From positions 124,001-188,000 of the forward strand of contig NZ_JAKKOT010000006.1 in NCBI RefSeq assembly GCF_021739025.1: DNA of 64,000 nucleotides, written 5' to 3'. Source of the DNA: Gordonia liuliyuniae. Its GTDB lineage: Bacteria; Actinomycetota; Actinomycetes; Mycobacteriales; Mycobacteriaceae. The notes beneath the pieces are model-generated. The model saw nothing but the letters and a program-made list of their open reading frames with translations. It was not told the origin of the DNA and did no database searches. Positions within the stretch are counted from its first letter, which is position 1. Each line of letters starts with the position of its first letter. This document shows positions 48,465 to 58,451 of this stretch, in pieces. A program made the position numbers and the translations under genes.

Positions 48465-48531
48465 GGCGACCATGGGTGAGGCGGCCGGGGGTGAGGCGAC
48501 CGGGGGTGAGGCCGCTGGGGGTGACGCGGCG
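48457..48531. repeat. 15-bp tandem repeat across the mptA stop and crtB start
   Basis: Five units: atgggtgaggcgacc, atgggtgaggcggcc, gggggtgaggcgacc, gggggtgaggccgct and gggggtgacgcggcg. Each carries TGA in the mptA frame (48462, 48477, 48492, 48507, 48522), and the GGGTGAGG core can act as a ribosome-binding site for the crtB start. Confidence 0.95.
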
Positions 48532-49443
48532 CGCGGCTTCGCGATCGCCCGAACAGTGACGTCCAACGCGGGCCGCACCTATTACCTGGCGTCGCTGCTG
48601 CTGCCCGCCCCGCGCAGGCGGGCAGTTCACGCGCTGTACGCGTTCGCACGGATCGTCGACGACGCGGTCGACGGCGAGCGGCCCGCCCCGGCGGCCGCAG
48701 ACCGCGTCGATCTGCTCGAAGCCGGGCTCGCCGCCGCCCTGGCCGGCTCCCCCGCACCAGACCCGCTCCGCGGCGACGACGCCGACATCCTGGCCGCGCT
48801 CGCCGAAGCCGTGCACGACAACGGAATCGGCATCGACACGTTCGAGGCGTTCATCCGATCCATGCGGATGGACATTCCCGGAACGGACGTGTTCCAGAAC
48901 AGGTATCGGACGTTTGACGAACTCGCCGACTACACCTGCGGCTCGGCCGGAGTGATCGGCCTCCAGCTCGTCCCGATTCTCGGCGCCGACACCGCGCTCG
49001 CCGACGGCGCGGCACTGCTCGGCGAAGCATTCCAGTTGACGAACTTCCTGCGCGATGTCGCCGAGGATCTGCGCCGAGATCGGATCTATCTGCCGTTGGA
49101 CGAGCTCGCGGCGTTCGGCGTCGACGAAGCGTCGTTGCACACGGACCTCGCACGCGGCTCGGCGAGCCGTCCGCTGCGTCGCGCCGTCGCCCACCTGATC
49201 GCGGTGAACCGTGACCAGTACCGTCGCGCCACACCGTTCGTCGCACGGCTGCCGGGCGCCAGTCGTCCGGCGATCACCGCGGCCGCGCGCTCGTACGGCG
49301 ACATCCTGCGAGTGATCGAAGAGACCGGCCACGACGTTGTCGCAGCGCGAGCCGTCGTACCGACCAGAACACGGATCGGCCACGCCATAGCCGCGCTGCC
49401 GACCGCGGTGCCTGCGACGAGCCGCGTCATCCGTACGCGGTGA
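48457..49443 (+). CDS. crtB: Phytoene synthase
   Basis: 328 residues if read from the ATG at 48457; a second ATG at 48472 is equally good and is preceded by GGTGAGG. Condenses two geranylgeranyl diphosphates to phytoene. Aspartate-rich motifs DDAVD (Asp68, Asp69, Asp72) and NFLRDVAEDLRRDRIYLP are present, as is the YTCGSAGVIGLQ block. The first 25 residues are an odd MGEAxxGEA repeat created by 15-bp units at the mptA/crtB junction and are not part of the fold. Operon with idsA2, crtI and mptA. Confidence 0.92.
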   Translation: MGEATMGEAAGGEATGGEAAGGDAARGFAIARTVTSNAGRTYYLASLLLPAPRRRAVHALYAFARIVDDAVDGERPAPAAADRVDLLEAGLAAALAGSPAPDPLRGDDADILAALAEAVHDNGIGIDTFEAFIRSMRMDIPGTDVFQNRYRTFDELADYTCGSAGVIGLQLVPILGADTALADGAALLGEAFQLTNFLRDVAEDLRRDRIYLPLDELAAFGVDEASLHTDLARGSASRPLRRAVAHLIAVNRDQYRRATPFVARLPGASRPAITAAARSYGDILRVIEETGHDVVAARAVVPTRTRIGHAIAALPTAVPATSRVIRTR

Positions 49444-49458
49444 CCCGTCTCGTAGTCG

Positions 49459-49515
49459 GAGTCAGACCGCCTGTGCTGAGTCAGACCGCCTGAGCTGAGT
49501 CAGAACGCCTGAGCT
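49459..49515. repeat. 19-bp tandem repeat spanning the Rv2175c-like stop codon
   Basis: Three copies of gagtcaga[ca]cgcctg[ta]gct at 49459, 49478 and 49497. The minus-strand TGA of the DNA-binding protein gene is the tca at 49500 in the last copy; the other copies repeat it in the two other frames. It also lies 16 bp after the crtB stop on the other strand. Confidence 0.95.
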
Positions 49516-49877
49516 TGGGCCCGTCGCAGGACTTCGCGCGCCGAATGCGTGTGCAGCGCGTCCGCGGGCCGCAGCCCGAGATCGGTCTGCTCTTCGAACA
49601 GCCACGCCAGTGCATCGTCACGCGTGTATCCGCCGTCGAGCAGGATCGTGACGAGTCCTTCGAAGTGCTTCGCGAGTCCGCCCGGACCGAAGAAGGCTGC
49701 CGGGATCACCGGCTGTCCGCCACGGGACGCTGCGAGAAGATTGTGATCGCGGATGAGAGTACGGACCCGATTGGTCGAGACCCGTAGCCGGTCTGCGGCC
49801 TCATCGAGGCTCAAGACCTCGGCGTCGTCGGGAAGAATGTCGATGGAAAGCGGAAGGGAACCCACGAGGGAAGACAC
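49500..49877 (-). CDS. Rv2175c-like DNA-binding protein, probable PknL substrate
   Basis: 125 residues with a winged helix-turn-helix of the Rv2175c type (LSLDEAADRLRVSTNRVRTL, about residues 22-41) followed by a C-terminal helical domain (FEGLVTILLDGGYTRDDALA). In M. tuberculosis Rv2175c binds DNA and loses binding after PknL phosphorylates an N-terminal threonine. Here the N-terminus has no clear matching threonine (MSSLVGSLPLSIDILPDD), so the phospho-site may be a serine or elsewhere. Divergent from pknL with a 61-bp shared promoter region. Confidence 0.88.
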   Translation of the reverse strand: MSSLVGSLPLSIDILPDDAEVLSLDEAADRLRVSTNRVRTLIRDHNLLAASRGGQPVIPAAFFGPGGLAKHFEGLVTILLDGGYTRDDALAWLFEEQTDLGLRPADALHTHSAREVLRRAQAQAF

Positions 49878-49938
49878 TACCCGCCCGAGACCTCAGGGTC
49901 ACACGGCTTCCCATGCGTTACGGGTAGATTCGATCACC

Positions 49939-51195
49939 GTGAGCACTCCCGTCGACCCGCTGATCGGCCGCGTCCTGGAACGCCGCTATCAGATCGACGC
50001 GCCGATCGCGCGCGGCGGGATGTCTGCGGTCTACGTCGGCACCGATCTGCGGCTGCACCGTCGCGTCGCGGTCAAAGTGATGGATGCACGCTACGTCGGC
50101 GATCCACAGTTCCTGCGCCGCTTCGAATTCGAGGCGCGCGCCGTCGCCGGACTCAACCATCCCGGGCTGGTCGCCGTCTACGACCAGAGCATCGACGGGG
50201 AGGTGGCGTTCCTCGTCATGGAACTGGTCCGCGGCGGGAGCATCCGCGAACTGCTCCGCGAACGCGGTCCGATGCCGCCGCACGCAGTCGCCGCGGTCGG
50301 CATCCCGATGCTCGGCGGACTCGGCACCGCCCACCGCGCCGGACTCGTCCACCGCGACGTGAAACCCGAGAACGTGCTGATCTCCGATTCGGGCGACATC
50401 AAGGTCGCCGACTTCGGGCTGGTCCGCGCCGTCGCGGAGGCCGGCGTCACGTCGGCGAGCGTCATCCTCGGCACGGCAGCCTACCTGTCACCAGAGCAGG
50501 TGTCGTCGACCGAGATCGATGCGCGCAGCGACGTGTACTCGGCGGGCGTCCTCCTGTTCGAACTCCTCACCGGACGTCAGCCGTTCAGCGGTTCCACCCA
50601 GCTCGCACTCGCCTACCAGCGGCTGTCGTACGACGTGCCGGCCCCCGGCGACATCATCGACGGAGTGCCTGCACAGCTCGACGACATCGTGCTGCGCGCG
50701 ACCGAACGCCATCCGGATGACCGGTTCGTCGACGGCTTCGCCATGCAGCACGCGCTCCTCGACGCCGTCGACGAGCTCGGGCTCCCCGCGTTCACCGTCC
50801 CCGCACCCCACCAGGCGTCGGCCCGCGTCACCTCCGCGATCGCGCGCCCCGTCCAGCCACCACAGGCTCCGCGCGCGGTGGTCGGGACGCGCCAAGCGAC
50901 CGACCCCGACGAGTTCGACGGTCCCGACTACTCCGGGGACGACTACTCCCGGGACGACTACTACGGGGACGACTACTACGAGCAAGACTACGGCGCGGAC
51001 GACTATGGGGACCCGTACGCGGACTACGACGACGTCCGCGAACCGGCGCGCGGCCCGGCCCCTCTCGGGGCCGACGTCGACCGTCCGATGCCGCGGGCGA
51101 GTCGCCTGACCGCCCTCGTGTGGTCGTTCCTGATCATCGTGGCCGGGGCCGGCGTCGGCGCCCTCGGCTGGGCAATCGGCGCGACGTTGGCCTGA
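49939..51195 (+). CDS. pknL: Serine/threonine protein kinase PknL
   Basis: 418 residues from the GTG at 49939; the upstream open extension overlaps the divergent gene and is unconserved. Complete kinase domain: glycine loop IARGGMSAVYVG, ATP lysine Lys46 (AVKVM), catalytic HRDVKPEN with Asp140, DFG with Asp158 and activation-loop LGTAAYLSPEQ. A Tyr/Asp-rich juxtamembrane linker (DDYYGDDYYEQDYG) precedes one C-terminal membrane helix ending at the last residue, so no extracellular sensor is present, as in mycobacterial PknL. Confidence 0.94.
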   Translation: MSTPVDPLIGRVLERRYQIDAPIARGGMSAVYVGTDLRLHRRVAVKVMDARYVGDPQFLRRFEFEARAVAGLNHPGLVAVYDQSIDGEVAFLVMELVRGGSIRELLRERGPMPPHAVAAVGIPMLGGLGTAHRAGLVHRDVKPENVLISDSGDIKVADFGLVRAVAEAGVTSASVILGTAAYLSPEQVSSTEIDARSDVYSAGVLLFELLTGRQPFSGSTQLALAYQRLSYDVPAPGDIIDGVPAQLDDIVLRATERHPDDRFVDGFAMQHALLDAVDELGLPAFTVPAPHQASARVTSAIARPVQPPQAPRAVVGTRQATDPDEFDGPDYSGDDYSRDDYYGDDYYEQDYGADDYGDPYADYDDVREPARGPAPLGADVDRPMPRASRLTALVWSFLIIVAGAGVGALGWAIGATLA

Positions 51196-51204
51196 CCAGC
51201 TCGC

Positions 51205-53110
<1,906 letters not shown>

Positions 53111-53151
53111 GGGGTGAAGGTTAGCGCGCCCCGTGAGACCATAATCGTCCT

Positions 53152-54447
53152 ATGCCCTCTTCGACCCGTGCCGCCGAAGCCGTGCTGCGCCAATGGCGGC
53201 CCGGGCCGGTGGTGTCCGTGCTCGCCGCACTTGCGTTCGTCGCGTCGTCCACACTGCAGATCGCGGGCGTCCCGTTCACCTCCAGCTGGGGGACGCGGAC
53301 CCGCTTCGACATGGACGTGTATCGCCTCGGCGGCCAGCTCTGGCATCAAGGGTTCAGCCTGTACGCCGACGGGTCGCTGCCGTTCACACAGGACGGGATC
53401 TGGCTGCCGTTCACCTACCCCCCGTTCGCCGCGCTGCTCTTCACCCCGCTCGGCGAGGTGTCGTTGACGGCGACGAGCATCGGCGTGTCGATCGTGACCG
53501 CCGTCCTGCTGGTGTACGTCACCGCGCTGACGTTGCGCGTACTCGGGGTCGGCGATCGCCGAAACCGGTGGCAGATTTCGCTTCTCGCGTCGGCGGTCAC
53601 GGTGTGGTTCAACCCGTTCTGGATGACGCTCGGCTTCGGCCAGATCAACATGGTGCTGATGGCGCTGGTCATGGTCGACGTCTTCGTCATCAGTCGCCGC
53701 GACCGGGCCGCCGCCACCGTGCAGGGCGTCCTCGTCGGCGTCGCGTCGGCGGTCAAGTTGACGCCGTTGGTGTTCTTGGGCGTCTTCCTGGCGGCGGGCC
53801 GCATCCGCGCCGCGGTGGTCGGCGTTGTGACGTTCGGGGCGGCCGCGTTCATCGGCTGGCTGTGGATGCCGGACGACTCAGTGACGTACTGGACGGACAC
53901 CCTCTTCCACACCGGGCGGATCGGCGAGCCCGAGGGCCGCATCAACCAGAACCTCAACGCACTGTGGCTGCGCCTATTCGACGACGGCGGCTCCACCGCG
54001 TCGATCCTGTGGATGGTGACGAGTCTGCTCGTGACGGTCCCCGCCGTCTACGCGGTGCTCGCGGCGCGTCCGCGCGAGGCGTTCGCTCCCGGGCCGATCG
54101 GCGGGCGTGTCGACGCGATGGTCGTCGCGTGCAGCGTCGCGGTCTGGGGTCTGCTCGTTTCGCCGACCACGTGGGCGCACCACTGGGTGTGGTGTGTCCC
54201 GGCCATCGCGACGTGCTTGGTGTTCGTGTCCCGAACCGGTGACCGCCGGGTCGCGACCGTGTACGGCGCCCTCGCAGGCGTCGGAGCCGCCGTCTTCGCG
54301 ATCGGCCCGTTCCAGCTCCTCCCGCCGATCCAAGACGGTTGGGTGTGGTGGCAGCACATCATCGGTAACACGTATCCGATCTGGGGTATCGCGTTGCTCG
54401 TCGCGTTCTGGCGGATGCCGTACCGGACGAGCGTGCCTGCAGCCTGA
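53152..54447 (+). CDS. GT87-type alpha-mannosyltransferase (Rv2181-like)
   Basis: 431-residue membrane protein with about ten helices. Loop 1 contains the acidic RFDMDVYRLGGQLW that is typical of DUF2029/GT87 polyprenyl-phosphomannose-dependent transferases, and later GFGQINMVLMAL, VKLTPLVFLGVF and GRINQNLNALWLR. By position and sequence it corresponds to Rv2181, which adds alpha-(1->2) mannose branches to lipomannan and LAM and acts on the outer membrane face. Pairs functionally with the MptA-like protein. Confidence 0.88.
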   Translation: MPSSTRAAEAVLRQWRPGPVVSVLAALAFVASSTLQIAGVPFTSSWGTRTRFDMDVYRLGGQLWHQGFSLYADGSLPFTQDGIWLPFTYPPFAALLFTPLGEVSLTATSIGVSIVTAVLLVYVTALTLRVLGVGDRRNRWQISLLASAVTVWFNPFWMTLGFGQINMVLMALVMVDVFVISRRDRAAATVQGVLVGVASAVKLTPLVFLGVFLAAGRIRAAVVGVVTFGAAAFIGWLWMPDDSVTYWTDTLFHTGRIGEPEGRINQNLNALWLRLFDDGGSTASILWMVTSLLVTVPAVYAVLAARPREAFAPGPIGGRVDAMVVACSVAVWGLLVSPTTWAHHWVWCVPAIATCLVFVSRTGDRRVATVYGALAGVGAAVFAIGPFQLLPPIQDGWVWWQHIIGNTYPIWGIALLVAFWRMPYRTSVPAA

Positions 54448-54491
54448 ACCCCGACCTACCGCGCCTGGCCCCAACTGTGCGGGCGGTCCCG

Positions 54492-55217
54492 TCAGGCTGC
54501 CGGCTGGTCGGGTCCCATGATGTCTTCGGCCTTGGTGTAGCTGCCGTCGTCGTTCTTGAGCTTCGCCGCATAGATATCGACGTACTGCTGGCCGCTGAGA
54601 CGCATCAGCGCGTACATGATCTCGTCGGTGACGGCCCGTTCGATGAAACGGTTGCCCGCCATGCCCTCGTAACGCGAGAAGTCCAGCGGCTCACCGACTT
54701 TCAGGGTGATCCGGGTGGGACGCGGCAGGATGGTCCCGGGCGGGTTGATGCGGTCGGTGCCGACCATCGCGACCGGGATAACCGGGCTGCCCGTCTCCAG
54801 CGCCATGCGGGCGAGACCGGTCTTCCCCTTGTACAGGCGACCGTCCGGCGAACGAGTGCCCTCCGGGTACAGGCACAGCAGTCCGCCGCCGTCGAGGACT
54901 CGCCTGCCCGCCGACAACGCGCCCGCGGCAGCGCTCGCCCCGGAGCGGTCGATGGGGATCTGCCCGGACGAGGAGAAGAACCACTTCTGGAACTTGCCTT
55001 TGAGGCCCGGCGCGGTGAAGTACTCCGACTTGGCGAGGAAGTAGATCCGCCTGCGCGCCATGAGGGGCAGATAGAAGCTGTCGACGACGGCAAGATGGTT
55101 GGACGCGATGAGCGCCGCCCCGTCGGACGGGATATTGTCGTGCCCTTCGATGCGCGGGCGTCCCATGGCCCGCAGCGCAGGACCCATGAGAACGTACTTG
55201 AAGAGGAAGTACCACAT
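54492..55217 (-). CDS. PlsC-type 1-acylglycerol-3-phosphate acyltransferase
   Basis: 241 residues. Acyltransferase blocks: NHLAVVDSFYLP with HX4D (His41, Asp46), PIDRSGASAA, and YPEGTRSPDGRLYKGKTG (block III EGTRS). Likely adds the second acyl chain in phosphatidic acid synthesis, though related enzymes acylate other lipid acceptors. Counterpart of Rv2182c. Convergent with the mannosyltransferase gene. Confidence 0.92.
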   Translation of the reverse strand: MWYFLFKYVLMGPALRAMGRPRIEGHDNIPSDGAALIASNHLAVVDSFYLPLMARRRIYFLAKSEYFTAPGLKGKFQKWFFSSSGQIPIDRSGASAAAGALSAGRRVLDGGGLLCLYPEGTRSPDGRLYKGKTGLARMALETGSPVIPVAMVGTDRINPPGTILPRPTRITLKVGEPLDFSRYEGMAGNRFIERAVTDEIMYALMRLSGQQYVDIYAAKLKNDDGSYTKAEDIMGPDQPAA

Positions 55218-55270
55218 GTGTTGCCGTGTTCCCTTCTATCCGGAGCCGCGCGGCCCGACGGACACGCGGA

Positions 55271-56263
55271 TCATTTTACTTCGCCGCCCGCGCGCGCCGC
55301 GGCCAGTCCTTGCCGTGCCACCTCGGCGGCTCCGATGACGCCAGCTGTCTCCCCCAGTTGGGTGCCGCGGATCCGGGCGAGTTGCCGGTGACCCGCGCCG
55401 GTGACCGACGCGGTGTAGTGCTCACGGGCGTCGTCGAGGAACAGTCCCGACGCGGCTCCGACACCGCCTGCGAGAACGATGAGATCGGGGTCGAAGACAT
55501 CGGCGATCATGCCGAGCCCGATACCGAGCCAGCGCGCGAGGTCGGTGTACGCGGCGACGGCGACCGGGTCGCCGTCGGCCGCTGCCGCCGCCACCCGACG
55601 ACCGGTGAGCGAGCCGGGGTCCGCATCCGACTCGGCGGCGAGCACGCTGCGCGGAAAACGTTGCGAAGCAAGGAGTTCGACGGCCGTGTCGACGAGCGCG
55701 GTCCCGCTGCAGTAACGCTCCCAGCAGCCGCGTTTGCCGCACCCGCACGGTCGGCCATCGGGAACGACCGTCAGATGTCCGAGTTCGGGGGCGACGCCGA
55801 AGCTCCCCCGGTAGATCTGCCCGCCGAGAAGCAGGCCCGCACCGATGCCGGTGCCGATCGCCAGCACCAGGGTGTTGTGCCCGCGGGCGGCCGCTCCGAA
55901 GTGGAGTTCGGCGACGGCTGCCGCGTTCGCGTCGTGCTCGGCGAACACCGGCATGCCCATGCGGGCCGCCATGTCGTCGGCGACCGCGGCCTCCTGCCAC
56001 GCCAGGTGCGGCGAGAAGCGCACGAGCCGGCGATCGGGAGTCAGAAATCCGGCGATCGCCAGGCCGACGGCGTCGATCGCCCACCGGTCGCGCAGCTCGC
56101 CGACGAGTCGGTCGAGGCAGTGTTCCAGTGCCTGGGTCGTCGCCGGGGTCGCGGTCCGCAACGTGTCGAGGATCCGACCGGTCGGGTCGACCACGCACGC
56201 CCGGACGCTCGTACCGCCGATGTCGATGCCGACGGTCAGGTTCGATCCGGTCTGCTCGTCCAC
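55271..56263 (-). CDS. ROK-family sugar kinase (glucokinase-like)
   Basis: 330 residues. ATP phosphate loop DIGGTSVRACVVD, catalytic Asp111 in EHDANAAAVAE, His163 and the zinc cluster CGCGKRGCWE (Cys173, Cys175, Cys180), all matching active ROK glucokinases. There is no N-terminal helix-turn-helix, so it is an enzyme, not a ROK repressor. Glucose is the likeliest substrate but N-acetyl sugars are possible. It starts 3 bp after the stop of the small upstream gene and is probably co-transcribed with it. Confidence 0.9.
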   Translation of the reverse strand: MDEQTGSNLTVGIDIGGTSVRACVVDPTGRILDTLRTATPATTQALEHCLDRLVGELRDRWAIDAVGLAIAGFLTPDRRLVRFSPHLAWQEAAVADDMAARMGMPVFAEHDANAAAVAELHFGAAARGHNTLVLAIGTGIGAGLLLGGQIYRGSFGVAPELGHLTVVPDGRPCGCGKRGCWERYCSGTALVDTAVELLASQRFPRSVLAAESDADPGSLTGRRVAAAAADGDPVAVAAYTDLARWLGIGLGMIADVFDPDLIVLAGGVGAASGLFLDDAREHYTASVTGAGHRQLARIRGTQLGETAGVIGAAEVARQGLAAARAGGEVK

Positions 56264-56265
56264 GC

Positions 56266-56613
56266 CTACCGCCCCGGGGTCGCGATCCGTACCGGGATCG
56301 ACTCGAACCCGGTCGGCGTGTTCGCCGGAGTCGTCGGGGTCGAGCGCAACATCTCAGAGACGGCTTCGAGGATCGTGATGAAGGCAGTCAGTATGCGCGC
56401 CAGGAGATCTCCGAACTCGGCGACGAGCGTGCCCAATTCCCCGAACATGTCGGACATCGCGCCGGAACCCAACGCCGACGCCGCCCCGTTCTGTCCACCG
56501 CCGATCAGCGCGGCCAACTGGTCGATGGTCGTCGCCACGCCGAGGAGCAACTCCTGCACCAGGTCGCCATTCGTGGCGTCACCGGCGCGGTGATCGCGCT
56601 CGTGGTCGGACAT
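56266..56613 (-). CDS. Small helical protein, Rv2183c position, function unknown
   Basis: 115 residues from the ATG at 56613 (MSDHERDHRAGDATNGD); an upstream start at 56688 would add a Pro/Arg-rich stretch. A charged N-terminus is followed by helical, Leu/Gly-rich segments (VQELLLGVATTIDQLAALIG; FGELGTLVAEFGDLLARIL) that look amphipathic rather than membrane-spanning. It occupies the place of Rv2183c between plsC and the ArsA-like gene. No family function is known. Confidence 0.65.
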   Translation of the reverse strand: MSDHERDHRAGDATNGDLVQELLLGVATTIDQLAALIGGGQNGAASALGSGAMSDMFGELGTLVAEFGDLLARILTAFITILEAVSEMLRSTPTTPANTPTGFESIPVRIATPGR

Positions 56614-56739
56614 CTCGATGCGACTCCTGTCACGTGGTCGGTCGGCGGGCGGGTGCGGGAACACGAACGATACCGGGCGCGTCGGCATCCACCGACGGCG
56701 GAGGTCAGCGACCGCGTGTGACGATCCTACTGGGAGCGT

Positions 56740-57990
56740 TCACTCGGGCAGATCCGGTTCGGCGGACCCGGCAGTCGACGACGCTCCCGCCCCGCCGGTG
56801 TGTCGCCGACCGGCGGGCCACACCGCGGCGTTCGGGGTGAACCGCACCCGCAACACGTCGTCGGCCCACTCCGCACCGGTCACCCGACAGCGGCGAAGCA
56901 CCGACGGAAGCCGTACCGGATGCCGGAATCCGGCGACCGCGACGAGCAGATCGTCGCCGGACCGGCCGAGCCGGAGCCGTTCCGGTTCGGGCATCCGCTG
57001 CCGCCACTTGAGTTCGAAGACAGTGTCGACGCCGTCGCCGGCGAGCTTCGCCACGGTCAGCGCACCGCTGCCGTACGGTCGGCCGCTCGGTGCGGGCACC
57101 GGCACCGACACCTTGTGGATCCGGGCGAGTCGGTCCAGGACTCCGGCAGACGCTACTTCCTGCACTCGCACATCGTCGACGTCGCCGAGAAGTCGGCGCA
57201 CCATCTCGGCGGTGTCCGCTGTCGGCCTGTCCCGATCGCCCGAACTGACCAGTACCGATCGCAGAGGCAGCGCGGTCAGATCCGCGACGGCCACCAGGTC
57301 GGCGACCGCGCGGCGTCCACGCTCTGACGGGTCGATCACGAGGTGAGCGGCCACCGAGTGCGGGTCGGTGAACAAGTCGGCGAGGTCTTGGCAGTCTCGA
57401 TCGATGCCTTCGACCGCGGCGGACAGTTGCGCGAGGACCGGCTTCTCACCGGCCTGAGCCAGTCGGGTTGCCCGCGGCCACATCCGGTCGATCGCGGCGG
57501 ACAGGACCGTCGGCGCGCGCAACAGCGCGAACGGGTCCCCGACGCCCGACACGTCGACGACGATGCGCCGCCAACGACCGGAGGTCGCCGCATCGCGGAC
57601 TCGGCGCAGCAGCAGGAACTCGGCCGCGCCCGGCAGGTCGGTGAGCTCGCCGGACGCGATGGACGCGAGCGTGCCGACCACCGGCAACGCGCCCCGACCA
57701 GCGGTGAGTGCGGCGAGAGCCGCGGTGAACTCGGTCCACGCCTGCTCGATCACATCGAGGTGCTCCACATGCAGGAGGTCGACACCCGACGTCACCGGAA
57801 CCGGCTCGCCGGGCACGCGGTACACACCCAACCACGACGGCACCGGAGAGCGTGCATCGAGCGTGATCAGCAGGGTGTCGCGCTGCTGGCCGGCGATCGG
57901 CAGCACCGCGCCGCGTTGCGACGACGGGACTCCCGTGAGCGCGGCTGCGGCGGCCAGCACGGAGACGCCCGAGCCACCGGGCCCGAGCAC
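56740..57990 (-). CDS. ArsA/Get3-like ATPase with a degenerate P-loop
   Basis: 416 residues. It has the layout of the Rv2184c-type ArsA-like proteins: an N-terminal phosphate loop VLGPGGSGVSVLAA, a VVDVSGVGDPFALLRAP switch-like segment and a C-terminal beta domain (DLLVAVAGFRHPVRLPSVLR). The loop lacks the lysine expected in GKGGxGKT, so ATP hydrolysis is doubtful. The start is a GTG at 57990; conserved residues (LIDLADIH) continue upstream in frame as far as the SRPBCC gene stop, so a rare CTG start a few codons earlier is possible. Confidence 0.8.
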   Translation of the reverse strand: MLGPGGSGVSVLAAAAALTGVPSSQRGAVLPIAGQQRDTLLITLDARSPVPSWLGVYRVPGEPVPVTSGVDLLHVEHLDVIEQAWTEFTAALAALTAGRGALPVVGTLASIASGELTDLPGAAEFLLLRRVRDAATSGRWRRIVVDVSGVGDPFALLRAPTVLSAAIDRMWPRATRLAQAGEKPVLAQLSAAVEGIDRDCQDLADLFTDPHSVAAHLVIDPSERGRRAVADLVAVADLTALPLRSVLVSSGDRDRPTADTAEMVRRLLGDVDDVRVQEVASAGVLDRLARIHKVSVPVPAPSGRPYGSGALTVAKLAGDGVDTVFELKWRQRMPEPERLRLGRSGDDLLVAVAGFRHPVRLPSVLRRCRVTGAEWADDVLRVRFTPNAAVWPAGRRHTGGAGASSTAGSAEPDLPE

Positions 57991-58013
57991 CAGATGGATG
58001 TCAGCGAGATCGA

Positions 58014-58451
58014 TCAGCCTTCGACCCTCTTCTTGAGGTCACTGAGTGCGGCCTCGGTGATCGCCTTCTCCGCGCGCCGCTTGAGCTGACTGATCATCGG
58101 GATCTGGAGATCGACGGTCAACGTGTAGGTGACCTTCGTCGACCCCGGCACCTGCTGGGCAAGTTGGTAGCGGCCCTGCTGGTCGCGCTGCAGTTCACTG
58201 GACACCAACCCCCACGACACCCATGAGCCGTCGTCGGACCACTGGTACCGCAACTCGTAGGTGTCGGCCAGAACACCTGCGTCGAGAACGAAGCGGACAT
58301 GGGTACCGCGGCCGCGGGTGTCACGTTCGAGCACCGTCACCTCCCGCGCCGCGCCGACCCACTCCGGATACTTCTCGAAGTCGGCGATGACGGACATGAC
58401 GGCGTCGACGTCTGCCCCGACGACCGTCGACTGTTCGGTGTGGTCACTCAT
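58014..58451 (-). CDS. SRPBCC (START-like) lipid/ligand-binding protein
   Basis: 145 residues from the ATG at 58451 (ATGA overlap with the upstream gene). Polyketide-cyclase/SRPBCC pattern: VDAVMSVIADFEKYPEWVGA at the N-terminus, a beta-sheet core with paired strands, and the long C-terminal helix (MISQLKRRAEKAITEAALSD). Counterpart of Rv2185c. Such proteins bind hydrophobic ligands; the neighbouring fadD15 and envelope genes suggest a lipid, which is inference. Confidence 0.88.
   Translation of the reverse strand: MSDHTEQSTVVGADVDAVMSVIADFEKYPEWVGAAREVTVLERDTRGRGTHVRFVLDAGVLADTYELRYQWSDDGSWVSWGLVSSELQRDQQGRYQLAQQVPGSTKVTYTLTVDLQIPMISQLKRRAEKAITEAALSDLKKRVEG

Noticed and set aside
46785-48578. 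A 597-codon minus-strand frame across mptA
   Set aside because: His/Arg/Gln-rich antisense artefact opposite a multi-helix mannosyltransferase.
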